Part shown: positions 1 through 5,963 of the stretch, one piece after another
How the letters are laid out: each line of letters begins with the position of its first letter
Numbering within the stretch: position 1 is the stretch's first letter
DNA from: Candidatus Zixiibacteriota bacterium
GTDB lineage: Bacteria > Zixibacteria > MSB-5A5 > GN15 > PGXB01
DNA length: 6,197 bases
Direction of reading: 5' to 3'
Assembly (NCBI GenBank): GCA_024230695.1
Contig: JAAERC010000736.1
Location: forward strand, 1 to 6,197
Made by a program: the position numbers and the translations under genes
The notes under the pieces: model-generated
The model's database searches: none
Seen by the model: the letters and a program-made list of their open reading frames with translations, nothing else
What the model was told of the DNA's origin: nothing

Positions 1-177
1 CAAAAAGATCTGGTGCAATATCAAGCGGTTACATTAGATAAGTGTAATGAGGTCGCCAAGAAGTATCTCGATCTGGATAATATCGCGATGGTGATTGTCG
101 GCAGTGACAAGGAATTTGATGTCCCGCTCGACAGTCTCGGAAGTCCGATATTCAAAGTCCCGATGGAAATAAAATAG
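1..177 (+). CDS. M16 family (insulinase-like) metallopeptidase, C-terminal fragment
   Basis: This is an open frame running in from the left edge and ending at TAG (175-177), giving 58 residues. The text 'KCNEVAKKYLDLDNIAMVIV' followed by G-S, then 'LDSLGSPIFKVP', matches the usual end of M16 peptidase domains: a helix ending in 'A-x-K-Y-L', then 'DN-x-x-x-V-I-V-G', then a short 'L-x-x-x-G' tail. M16 proteins are zinc peptidases, often secreted or periplasmic in bacteria, and commonly occur as pairs of an active and an inactive half. The HxxEH zinc motif lies in the N-terminal part, outside the window, so it cannot be told whether this copy is catalytic. The frame is intact to its stop and shows no sign of decay. 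It converges on the minus-strand genes that fill the rest of the window. Family assignment rests on the C-terminal pattern only. Confidence 0.75.
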   Translation, partial: QKDLVQYQAVTLDKCNEVAKKYLDLDNIAMVIVGSDKEFDVPLDSLGSPIFKVPMEIK

Positions 178-190
178 CACACAACGTGTG
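178..190 (+). repeat. Short inverted repeat directly after the M16 stop codon
   Basis: CACAC-AAC-GTGTG forms a 5-bp stem with a three-base loop, starting at the base after the TAG. No T-run follows, so it is a poor candidate for an intrinsic terminator. A second 5-bp stem with the same AAC loop (GAGTC-AAC-GACTC) lies at 415-427, next to the second copy of the 26-nt hairpin; this may be chance. Confidence 0.4.
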
Positions 191-196
191 CCAGAT

Positions 197-225
197 GTGC
201 CCGGTTAATCTTCAGATTGACCGGG
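197..225 (+). repeat. Palindromic hairpin repeat, copy 1
   Basis: Positions 200-225 fold end to end: CCCGGT pairs with ACCGGG, then T206 with G219 as a wobble, then AATCT with AGATT, around the tip at 212-213. Including the GTG at 197-199, this 29-base unit matches copy 2 (386-414) at 28 of 29 positions. What follows is TTATTAGG rather than a run of T, so terminator activity for the M16 gene is possible but weak. The near identity of two copies 189 bp apart suggests a dispersed repeat family or a duplicated RNA structural element. Confidence 0.8.
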
Positions 226-271
226 TTATTAGGATAATCTCTACGTATAGATTAGTATTCCAATCATTTAA

Positions 272-315
272 CCCACAGCCCTTCGATAATCTCAGGATTT
301 ATAACAAGCTGTGGG
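272..315. repeat. Nested inverted repeat in the intergenic gap
   Basis: CCCACAGC (272-279) pairs perfectly with GCTGTGGG (308-315), an 8-bp stem. Inside it AATC (288-291) pairs with GATT (296-299) around TCAG, and AT (286-287) can extend this to AT (301-302) past a bulged T. A stem enclosing a second stem is typical of structured RNA or of a mobile palindromic repeat. No coding frame or T-run accompanies it. The function is unknown. Confidence 0.55.
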
Positions 316-322
316 GCACCCA

Positions 323-346
323 TATCATGGGGCGCTTCGCCTGATA
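323..346. repeat. Inverted repeat with bulge (TATCA...TGATA)
   Basis: TATCA (323-327) pairs with TGATA (342-346), and GGCG (331-334) pairs with CGCC (338-341) around CTT, leaving TGG (328-330) as a bulge. It sits 7 bp after the nested repeat at 272-315 and may form one structured unit with it. No T-run follows on either strand. Confidence 0.5.
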
Positions 347-385
347 CAATGCGCTACTTAGAAGCAAACTATGGAATTTTTTCCA

Positions 386-414
386 GTGCCCGGTTGATCT
401 TCAGATTGACCGGG
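386..414 (+). repeat. Palindromic hairpin repeat, copy 2
   Basis: This is the second copy of the unit at 197-225, with a single difference (A207 in copy 1, G396 here). The hairpin at 389-414 is kept, because G396 can still pair with T407 as a G-U wobble in plus-strand RNA, next to the T395-G408 wobble. It is followed directly by a small stem GAGTC-AAC-GACTC (415-427). There is no T-run after it, so it is not a standard intrinsic terminator. Confidence 0.8.
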
Positions 415-440
415 GAGTCAACGACTCTATATTTCTTGCG

Positions 441-464
441 CCGTCAGGAACCCTTTCCTGACGG
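441..464. repeat. Perfect 10-bp stem-loop (CCGTCAGGAA / TTCCTGACGG)
   Basis: CCGTCAGGAA (441-450) is the exact reverse complement of TTCCTGACGG (455-464), with loop CCCT. This is the strongest uninterrupted stem in the gap. Neither strand has a T-tract after it: plus reads AATCTCAAAAAT and minus reads CGCAAGAAATAT. A stable stem without a T-run between convergent genes suggests an mRNA 3'-end stabiliser or a dispersed palindromic repeat. Confidence 0.7.
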
Positions 465-685
465 AATCTCAAAAATCCCTTATAACTTCATCACCTCCAT
501 AAAATTACAGCGAAAATAGGCCACCACCGGTGGATATCGTTTTGCATATAAAAAGTTTTATTGCCAAATGCCTATTCTCCAACGGCACTCCCGTGAAAAT
601 CCAGGATACGCCTTGCGTAGAACGAAACCCACTCTAAAGTATGGGTCATATAGCCTTATTTCAGTTACAATTTTACTATCAATAT

Positions 686-714
686 TTGTACCAACAATGT
701 TAAATGACTATAAA
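686..714 (+). promoter_or_regulatory. Possible plus-strand promoter in the gap
   Basis: TTGTAC (686-691) and TATAAA (709-714) are separated by 17 bases, the ideal spacing. No plus-strand gene follows; a transcript would run antisense into the end of the secreted-protein gene. In AT-rich DNA such a match can arise by chance, so confidence is low. Confidence 0.2.
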
Positions 715-725
715 AATTCTCTATA

Positions 726-754
726 ATTATATATGTTTCATTTCGTTACAGCAA
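726..754 (-). promoter_or_regulatory. Possible minus-strand promoter in the gap
   Basis: On the minus strand TTGCTG (754-749) and a perfect TATAAT (731-726) are 17 bases apart. It lies beyond the terminator at 905-936, so it would start a new RNA running toward the hairpin cluster at 178-464. No open reading frame follows, so the product would be a small RNA. Chance occurrence in AT-rich DNA cannot be excluded. Confidence 0.25.
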
Positions 755-904
755 AATGGGTTTGCTTTTCCGTTTTAGTGTTTTCTCGCATTTTTGTGCT
801 CGGAAGATGTATGACACGGCAATCTCAATTTATTATTTATATTATTTTTCATATACAAAATAGATACAGATAAAATCAACATTGCTTTGGTGGGGAAAGC
901 GTTT

Positions 905-936
905 AGAAAAATGTCGAAACCGCATGGGATTTCGAC
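905..936 (-). terminator. Intrinsic terminator of the secreted-protein gene
   Basis: Reading the minus strand, GTCGAAA (936-930) pairs with TTTCGAC (919-913), and CC/GG pairs extend the stem past one bulged base. It is followed at once by ATTTTTC (912-906). The stem begins 14 bp after the TAA of the secreted-protein gene. Stem, position and T-tract together make a good Rho-independent terminator. Reading the plus strand, no T-run follows, so it acts in one direction only. The symmetric GTCGAAA stem may also belong to a dispersed repeat. Confidence 0.7.
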
Positions 937-949
937 CTACAAATTTGTA

Positions 950-3900
950 TTATTTCAATAAAACCATCTTTTTTGTGTTCATAAAACCACCGGTTTTGAT
1001 CTGATACAAATAAATCCCAGATGCTGTCGGTCGCCCATTTGAGTCAGTCCCATCCCAATTAACAGAATAACTTCCAGCCGGCTGTTCCTCATTAACTATC
1101 AAATTAATTCTCTGTCCGAGAATATTATAAATCGAAATCGATACATCACTTTTTGACGGTAGCGAATACTTAATTTGAGTAGATGCGTTAAAGGGATTAG
1201 GATAATTCTGGCTTAACGCAAACTGTTTAGGAATGACAGGTTCGTTTATATCGTTTATATCAGTTGGAATTTTACTGGTTATAAAATTAATCAATTCACG
1301 GGCATCATTGGGTTCCATATACCAGAGATGGAATCCATACAGATAAGTTGTTGCTTCATTGGTGACAGTCTTAACACCCACCGGGTACCCTTCGGCTCTC
1401 GAGGTCTCGGGATATTTAGAGCGATACAGATGAGTCGTTTGGCCGTTATTGTTAACAACAAAAGCGGCCGATCCGGGTGCAGTACCTCTTGGCCAAAAAT
1501 TATCTATATAGTCAGGAAAAGGATATCGCGAGGTATCAAAATCAATATCGGGTGCTTCAGGAAGAATTGACTCAGCTTGAATAAATCCGGAAACTGTATC
1601 AATGTATGGTTTGGGAGTATAGGAGTCCTTGTAAAAACTATACTGCAAATTAAATATTGAATCAATTCCCCAAAACCGTTCTACAAAAGCATTATTATAT
1701 TCCTGAAAATTTATCTTATACGTCCCAAGCATATTATAAAACATCCCAAAATAAACAAATTGCCCGCCACTAAGAATATATTTAGTTAGTGGATAATATT
1801 TTTCCTCACTCCAAGGTTTGAACAAATCAAAGTTTATGGGCGAATCCATTATTACAAATTTGTATGGTTCAAGATCGCGCCAGTCAAGGCAATCAATAGG
1901 GTGTTCTCCATAACATTCCAGTGGAAGAGTATCAAATGAGTAATCAGCAATTTTATAATCGTATCCATCTAAAGCTGTATTATAAAAATTAATCACAGTA
2001 TCAACTCGGGCATCGGAAAACCAAGAGCCGCCTGTTATTAGAAGAATTTCTCTATTCGGAGGGGTGTGGGTATGAAAAGTAATCGACTCGGAGAAATCCG
2101 ACTCAAAACCATCATTATCAACAGAACAAATCACATAAACCGATCCATCGTCAACCGAAAAATCAGTATAACTTCGGGCATTGCGGCCAACCTGGTCATA
2201 AATTTCTTTGGCACAATAATAGTACATTTTATTTTCAATAAAAAATGAATCAATGAGCGGTAAGTATGGATGCCATGTGTCCCGATAATATGCATGAAAT
2301 GGAAAACTTCTCACTCCAATAGAATCAAATTTATAAACATTATAATGATCGATTCTACATCTATTATCAATTTCCCACTCAATAGTCACCTCATCACCGG
2401 TTGAACCAAAAACATAATCCTGTTTTATAATAGGAGCCGGGGCACGGGTACTATCAAAAATAATTATTGATTTACCGGGATCACCGATAACTCCATTTGA
2501 TCTGGAAGCGACATTTACAAAATACGCTTTATTTATATTTATATCGGTCATAGTATATTGGTTGATATTGTCAATACTGGCGTAATGGATCATTTCTTCC
2601 GGCTCCAGCCAGGGTGGAATTACTCCAGGATAAGGCAATTGGTCAAACGGGACTTTTGAAAGATATATCTCATAGCCATCAACTCCATCACCACCAAACA
2701 CCCATGGATCCCATTTAATTATCGCCGAATCTTTATCATGATAATCAACTTTGAGGCCGTTCACAGGGTTAAGTGGATTTAAGAGTAATTGACCTAGCGA
2801 ATCGGATATATCGGAATTTTTAAAGACATTGCTGAAATCAAGATTGGCAAGATATTGATCAGGATCAAAAGGCAGATTATCAAGATTGTTAACATCGGTA
2901 TGCACATCTTCGCCGGTGAAAGTAGCAAAAAGAACTCGAATCGATGAATCAGGATAAATATCAACCGGGCCTATCGAAAGCAAAAACCGCGTATCACCGC
3001 CATCGGTTATATCACCTACATTTTGTGAGTCAGGTTCCATCCAGATCGGATTCTCAGAACCAATTGATGCAGTTTGTACTTGATCGTAGTCCCATTCAGG
3101 ATGACTTAGAAGATAAAATCTTTCCAAATCATCATATGGATGCCCCGGATCACCATAATAAAATTCGCGATATGGATCTTCATCGGTGCCTTTTTGCCTT
3201 GGCCCAAAATTGATATTCTCGTCAGAGCTGGTAATCCACCAATTAAAAATTGTGTCTTGTGGTTCAAATGATGATTCAATGAATTTCACCGCCAATATTT
3301 TGGTGGGAGAACTCTTTTCATCAAATAGCCCATCGATTGGGTCGCCATCATTATCTATCGTATAAGCTATTCCTCTATCGCGGATCGAGCCAGATATATC
3401 ATCCCTAAAGCCGTTATACATATAATTATAATCGGTCACATCGCTGTCAAAAAACAGACCAACTCTGCCTTTGTTAATAGTTTCCTCGCCAATATTAGTT
3501 ATGACCATATCATAAATAATAGTCTGACTATTGGGTGCATCAAACCATGAATGACTGCGCAGACCAATCCGAATATTCAATGGAGTGGGGTCAATCCAGA
3601 CCGGCCAATAGGCTGGACCTTCAAATATCAATGTGTCAAAATACTCAGCATGCATAGAATAATCTGCCGGTGATAAATCATCAGTCACACCATTGCCCTT
3701 GGGGAATCCGGCGGGATAATATTCACCGTCCCGAGTTATCCAACCATCATTACCAATTGAAACCAAAGTATCGTCACCAATTATCCCGCCAATCCATAAT
3801 GATCCGACATAAAGATATTCCTGATAACCGTCCCTGGGCGTCATAAATGCTGGGTGATGATAACCCAAACTAATCATTCCATCTGATTTAACGCCAAATG

Positions 3901-4132
3901 CGCCAAAACTATTATAAGATGAGGCGATCTCGTCAGTATATTGATAACCATGAGTGCTTGGAAAACGATTATCCGGAAATACTAATTGTATATTATCACC
4001 TTTTGAAATCGGCACCGATAAGCTATCCGGTAACATTTGATTACACTCAATATTTGTCCGGCCCAAAATTCCAGCGGCCGAAAGAACAAACATAATTAGA
4101 TAAAAGATTAATATTTTAAAATATATTTTCAC
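950..4132 (-). CDS. Secreted multidomain protein with FN3-like, amidotransferase-like and type A (T9SS) C-terminal sorting domains
   Basis: It encodes about 1060 residues from the GTG at 4132. I chose this start because it gives a classic signal peptide (M-K-I-Y-F-K, then a hydrophobic run to about residue 24) and follows a G-rich ribosome-binding stretch. An in-frame GTG at 4147 would add five residues but has no spaced binding site. Residues ~85-415 are beta-rich and unassigned, with an acidic DNDGD segment (260-264) that could bind calcium. Residues ~455-560 and ~565-690 resemble fibronectin type III modules ('GYEIYLSK', 'HYNVYKF'). Residues ~692-955 look like a Rossmann-like class I glutamine-amidotransferase/ThuA-type fold ('ILLITGG', 'YKFVIMDSP', 'GGQFVYFG'), with no obvious nucleophile-elbow cysteine, so it is probably not an amidotransferase. 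Residues ~968-1060 are a sorting domain: 'NYPNPFN' (976-982), 'YNILGQ', 'GIYLYQI', and a lysine-rich end. Export by the Sec system and then type IX secretion to the cell surface is inferred. The gene is intact; its exact function is unknown. Confidence 0.85.
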   Translation of the reverse strand: MKIYFKILIFYLIMFVLSAAGILGRTNIECNQMLPDSLSVPISKGDNIQLVFPDNRFPSTHGYQYTDEIASSYNSFGAFGVKSDGMISLGYHHPAFMTPRDGYQEYLYVGSLWIGGIIGDDTLVSIGNDGWITRDGEYYPAGFPKGNGVTDDLSPADYSMHAEYFDTLIFEGPAYWPVWIDPTPLNIRIGLRSHSWFDAPNSQTIIYDMVITNIGEETINKGRVGLFFDSDVTDYNYMYNGFRDDISGSIRDRGIAYTIDNDGDPIDGLFDEKSSPTKILAVKFIESSFEPQDTIFNWWITSSDENINFGPRQKGTDEDPYREFYYGDPGHPYDDLERFYLLSHPEWDYDQVQTASIGSENPIWMEPDSQNVGDITDGGDTRFLLSIGPVDIYPDSSIRVLFATFTGEDVHTDVNNLDNLPFDPDQYLANLDFSNVFKNSDISDSLGQLLLNPLNPVNGLKVDYHDKDSAIIKWDPWVFGGDGVDGYEIYLSKVPFDQLPYPGVIPPWLEPEEMIHYASIDNINQYTMTDININKAYFVNVASRSNGVIGDPGKSIIIFDSTRAPAPIIKQDYVFGSTGDEVTIEWEIDNRCRIDHYNVYKFDSIGVRSFPFHAYYRDTWHPYLPLIDSFFIENKMYYYCAKEIYDQVGRNARSYTDFSVDDGSVYVICSVDNDGFESDFSESITFHTHTPPNREILLITGGSWFSDARVDTVINFYNTALDGYDYKIADYSFDTLPLECYGEHPIDCLDWRDLEPYKFVIMDSPINFDLFKPWSEEKYYPLTKYILSGGQFVYFGMFYNMLGTYKINFQEYNNAFVERFWGIDSIFNLQYSFYKDSYTPKPYIDTVSGFIQAESILPEAPDIDFDTSRYPFPDYIDNFWPRGTAPGSAAFVVNNNGQTTHLYRSKYPETSRAEGYPVGVKTVTNEATTYLYGFHLWYMEPNDARELINFITSKIPTDINDINEPVIPKQFALSQNYPNPFNASTQIKYSLPSKSDVSISIYNILGQRINLIVNEEQPAGSYSVNWDGTDSNGRPTASGIYLYQIKTGGFMNTKKMVLLK

Positions 4133-4181
4133 TTTTCCCGTCCCCACCCTAATATTAACTATAGAACTATGACGAAAAATA

Positions 4182-4204
4182 GAGATGATTGTTTAATCTG
4201 TCTC
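4182..4204 (-). promoter_or_regulatory. Stem-loop at the predicted 5' end of the secreted-protein mRNA
   Basis: On the minus strand GAGA pairs with TCTC and GATT with AATC around AAAC, with a small CA/A internal loop. It begins within a base or two of the transcription start predicted from the promoter at 4212-4239. A stem placed at the extreme 5' end can protect an mRNA from decay. The stem is short, so this is tentative. Confidence 0.3.
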
Positions 4205-4211
4205 CGAGCAA

Positions 4212-4239
4212 AAGATACAAATTTTTCTATAATTGTCAA
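4212..4239 (-). promoter_or_regulatory. Promoter of the secreted-protein gene
   Basis: On the minus strand a perfect TTGACA (4239-4234) is followed after 16 bases by TATCTT (4217-4212), continuing as TATCTTTTGC. This resembles both the standard sigma-70 pattern and the TAnnTTTG element known from Bacteroidetes. The expected start near 4205 gives a leader of about 70 bases before the GTG. It lies in the 140-bp gap after the EIIA-CBS gene, so the secreted protein can be transcribed alone. Confidence 0.6.
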
Positions 4240-4287
4240 TAGATGATTGGGATTAAGGTTATGATAGAATTTGGGGAATAAAAACAA

Positions 4288-5196
4288 CTACCCGCGGATG
4301 ATCATGTTGACAATATCTTTGCGCAGTAAGATACCGATAAGTTTGCCATCGTCGGAGACAACAAAAACACGTCTGAAATCTTTGAAAATCATCAAAGCGG
4401 CGACCTCAACTATCCGTGTGTCCAGCGTGGTAAGTTCATGATCGGTTTTATAAAGCTGAGAAACTTTGATTTTGTCTTCATCTTTGAGTAATTCCTCAAA
4501 CGGTTCGACCTCGGAATCATAGTTCAAATTGTTTATCAAACTCTTATAATCAGGCAAGGCGGCCTGGATCAGATCTTTATCAGAGATCTGCCCCATCAGA
4601 TTATAGTTTTCATCAACAACTGCCATCGCCGAAAGGCGATGTTTAAACATCATATTGGCAACATGTTTTAATGAATCCTCGGGGGTCACGGTGGCGATAT
4701 TACGGCGCATGATATCTTTAACGGTTAGTTCCTTTTCAACCCTGACAGCGCTTTTCCAGATAATATCAACAATATCGGCGGCTGTATCGACCGAATTTAG
4801 AAGACCGAGGTTAGCCTCATTGCGCGCAAAGGTGGCAAATGCTGAAAGTGTCTGTAGGTACAAATTTGAGATATGCGACGGAGTTAGTAGAACAACAACA
4901 ACGGTCAACGGAACATTGTCAGGAGTGTTTTCTTTCAGACCGTTTTTAGATATTCCAAGAATGATAATCAGATCATCGACTTCATCGGTTCGAGCATGAG
5001 GAAAAGCAAAACCATGACCATATGAAGTATTCTCGATCTCTTCGCGCTCAAAGATCAGGTCCCTGATTTTTAAGGCATTAATATCTGAACTGTCCTGTTT
5101 TAGTAAACCAAGCAGTTCGCTTATAGCTGCTTCTTTGGTAGTAGCCTGCAGGTCGGCGATCACATATTCTTCCTTAATCAAATTACCTAACCGCAT
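4288..5196 (-). CDS. PTS EIIA domain (fructose/nitrogen type) fused to a CBS domain pair
   Basis: It encodes 302 residues. Residues 1-150 are a PTS EIIA type-2 domain: 'GHGFAFPHART' (60-70) is the phosphorylation site, with His67 in the family's 'PH-x-R' context, and a second histidine (His108) in 'TPSHISNLYLQTLSAFA'. Residues ~158-212 ('LTVKDIMRRNIATVTPEDSL ... MGQISDKDLI') and ~243-300 ('IKVSQLY ... LIGILLRKDIV') are two CBS motifs forming a Bateman module, which in other proteins binds adenine nucleotides. There is no membrane segment, so it should be cytoplasmic. No EIIB, EIIC or sugar-use gene is nearby, so a regulatory role like that of nitrogen-PTS EIIA is more likely than sugar uptake; this is inference. 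The start is the ATG at 5196, with GGAGGT (5214-5209) inside the end of the upstream DUF502 gene. The 8-bp gap implies one operon and translational coupling. No clear terminator follows the TAG. Confidence 0.9.
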   Translation of the reverse strand: MRLGNLIKEEYVIADLQATTKEAAISELLGLLKQDSSDINALKIRDLIFEREEIENTSYGHGFAFPHARTDEVDDLIIILGISKNGLKENTPDNVPLTVVVVLLTPSHISNLYLQTLSAFATFARNEANLGLLNSVDTAADIVDIIWKSAVRVEKELTVKDIMRRNIATVTPEDSLKHVANMMFKHRLSAMAVVDENYNLMGQISDKDLIQAALPDYKSLINNLNYDSEVEPFEELLKDEDKIKVSQLYKTDHELTTLDTRIVEVAALMIFKDFRRVFVVSDDGKLIGILLRKDIVNMIIRG

Positions 5197-5204
5197 GGTC
5201 TAAA

Positions 5205-5849
5205 TCATACCTCCGTAATAGATCGATCTCTTTTTCTAATTACCGGCGGAGCAACAATACCACCTGAAACAATCAATTTCAAGCCAGCCTCAACAGTTAT
5301 ATCCAGCGAGATTATATCCTCTCGTGGCGCAAAAATAACAATCCCTGAAACTGGTGTCGGGGTAGATGGAACAAAAACACCAACCAGCTCTAATTGATCG
5401 TTTTCGGTTCCATTGACAAATTTTATCTTTGAAGTCAAAAATCCGACTGCCCAGATTCCTTTTCGAGGATACTCAAACATCACAACTTCCTTAAAAGCCT
5501 CATTATTCGATTGAGCCAGTGCTTCAATCAGCTTTTTAGCCGCCATGTAAAATATCCTAACAATCGGCAGTTTTGTCAACAAATTATCGCCACGTTTATA
5601 AATCGAGGCTCCAACAATCGAACGGACAAAAAAGCCGGTCAGTAGAATTATTAAAATTGTTGAGATTATTCCGAGGCCGGGAATCGAGTAACCGACCAAA
5701 TCTACTATATACGGCGAAAGGATGCCGTCAATAGTATCAAAAAGAAAACGAAGAACAACATAGGTCAATATCAATGGAACAACGACCAGTACTCCCGAAA
5801 GGAACTGTCGTCTTAATATGTCTTTGGCCATTTTATAAATAGATTTCAT
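5205..5849 (-). CDS. DUF502 family membrane protein
   Basis: It encodes 214 residues, the usual size for DUF502. Two hydrophobic segments at about 15-37 and 58-80 span the membrane, separated by a short loop with 'PGLGII' (57-62). The soluble remainder carries the family's typical pattern: 'LPIVRIFYMAAKKLIE' (94-109), 'VGVFVPSTPTPVSGIVIF' (156-173) and 'VSGGIVAPP' (194-202). The biochemical role of the family is not established. The ATG at 5849 has only a weak upstream GAG as binding site; an internal ATG at codon 7 is no better. The end of the gene contains the ribosome binding site of the EIIA-CBS gene, so the two products are probably made together. The nuoN fragment lies 101 bp upstream on the same strand. 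Confidence 0.88.
   Translation of the reverse strand: MKSIYKMAKDILRRQFLSGVLVVVPLILTYVVLRFLFDTIDGILSPYIVDLVGYSIPGLGIISTILIILLTGFFVRSIVGASIYKRGDNLLTKLPIVRIFYMAAKKLIEALAQSNNEAFKEVVMFEYPRKGIWAVGFLTSKIKFVNGTENDQLELVGVFVPSTPTPVSGIVIFAPREDIISLDITVEAGLKLIVSGGIVAPPVIRKRDRSITEV
5209..5214 (-). promoter_or_regulatory. Ribosome binding site of the EIIA-CBS gene, inside the DUF502 gene
   Basis: GGAGGT on the minus strand lies in the last codons of the DUF502 frame (GAG GTA TGA) and 12 bases ahead of the EIIA-CBS ATG. The spacing is longer than ideal, but it is the only strong site and fixes the start. An ATG overlapping the DUF502 stop closes after one further codon (ATG ATT TAG), so it is not the true start. 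Confidence 0.65.
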
Positions 5850-5861
5850 TTTACTATACTC

Positions 5862-5894
5862 ATTATAATATTCGGCTAATCAGGACAAATTATA
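5862..5894 (-). promoter_or_regulatory. Possible promoter(s) ahead of the DUF502 / EIIA-CBS operon
   Basis: Two TATAAT boxes occur on the minus strand between nuoN and the DUF502 gene, at 5867-5862 and 5894-5889. The first has a partial -35 (TTGTCC) 15 bases upstream and would leave almost no leader. The second has TTCAAA 19 bases upstream (5919-5914) and would leave about 35 bases. Neither is a full match, so read-through from nuoN remains possible. Confidence 0.25.
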
Positions 5895-5944
5895 AAGCGC
5901 CCCGGGAAACAATTTTGAATAATAGAAAAATGATGTGGAGAAGA

Positions 5945-5963
5945 TGCCATTTACGGTATGGCA
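5945..5963 (-). repeat. Inverted repeat over the nuoN stop codon
   Basis: TGCCAT (5945-5950) pairs with ATGGCA (5958-5963) around a 7-base loop containing the TAA of nuoN. A T-run (CATTTTTC) comes only about 10-15 bases later on the minus strand. This could be a weak terminator or a pause site, or chance. Confidence 0.3.

Larger units (their letters stand above)
465..904. other. AT-rich non-coding stretch between convergent genes
   Basis: No convincing gene was found here on either strand. It holds a 10-bp perfect palindrome (524-533, CCACCGGTGG), an imperfect inverted repeat ACCCA...TGGGT (627-646), and two facing promoter-like pairs (listed separately). A sequence near 585-610, 'ACTCCCGTGAAAATCCAGG', recalls the tails of common dispersed bacterial palindromes, but that is only a resemblance. 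The only short frame with an ATG (733-873, 46 codons) has no ribosome binding site. Confidence 0.6.

Noticed and set aside
197..414. CRISPR array from the repeated 26-29-nt hairpin
   Set aside because: There are only two copies, 189 bp apart, with a structured sequence between them, and no cas genes nearby.
480..498. Minus-strand GGAGGTGATG, a near-perfect ribosome binding sequence touching an ATG
   Set aside because: The spacing to the ATG is only 2 bases and the frame closes after three codons (Met-Lys-Leu-stop). A later TTG frame of about 23 codons runs through the 441-464 hairpin and looks non-coding. It may be a relic but cannot be supported as a gene.
733..873. 46-codon plus-strand frame starting at ATG 733
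   Set aside because: It has no ribosome binding site, a composition that reads like translated AT-rich DNA, and no recognisable motif.
1328..3213. Plus-strand open frames of 60-89 codons opposite the secreted-protein gene
   Set aside because: They lie entirely within a strongly supported minus-strand gene, lack domains and ribosome binding sites, and are overlaps by chance.
4133..4287. Terminator after the EIIA-CBS gene
   Set aside because: A TTGTTTTTATT stretch follows the stop codon, but no convincing stem precedes it, only a CCGCGG palindrome. No terminator is annotated, and read-through into the next gene is possible.
4655..4999. 114-codon plus-strand frame opposite the EIIA-CBS gene
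   Set aside because: It is antisense to clearly conserved EIIA and CBS coding sequence; its Ser/Thr/Arg-rich translation matches no family.
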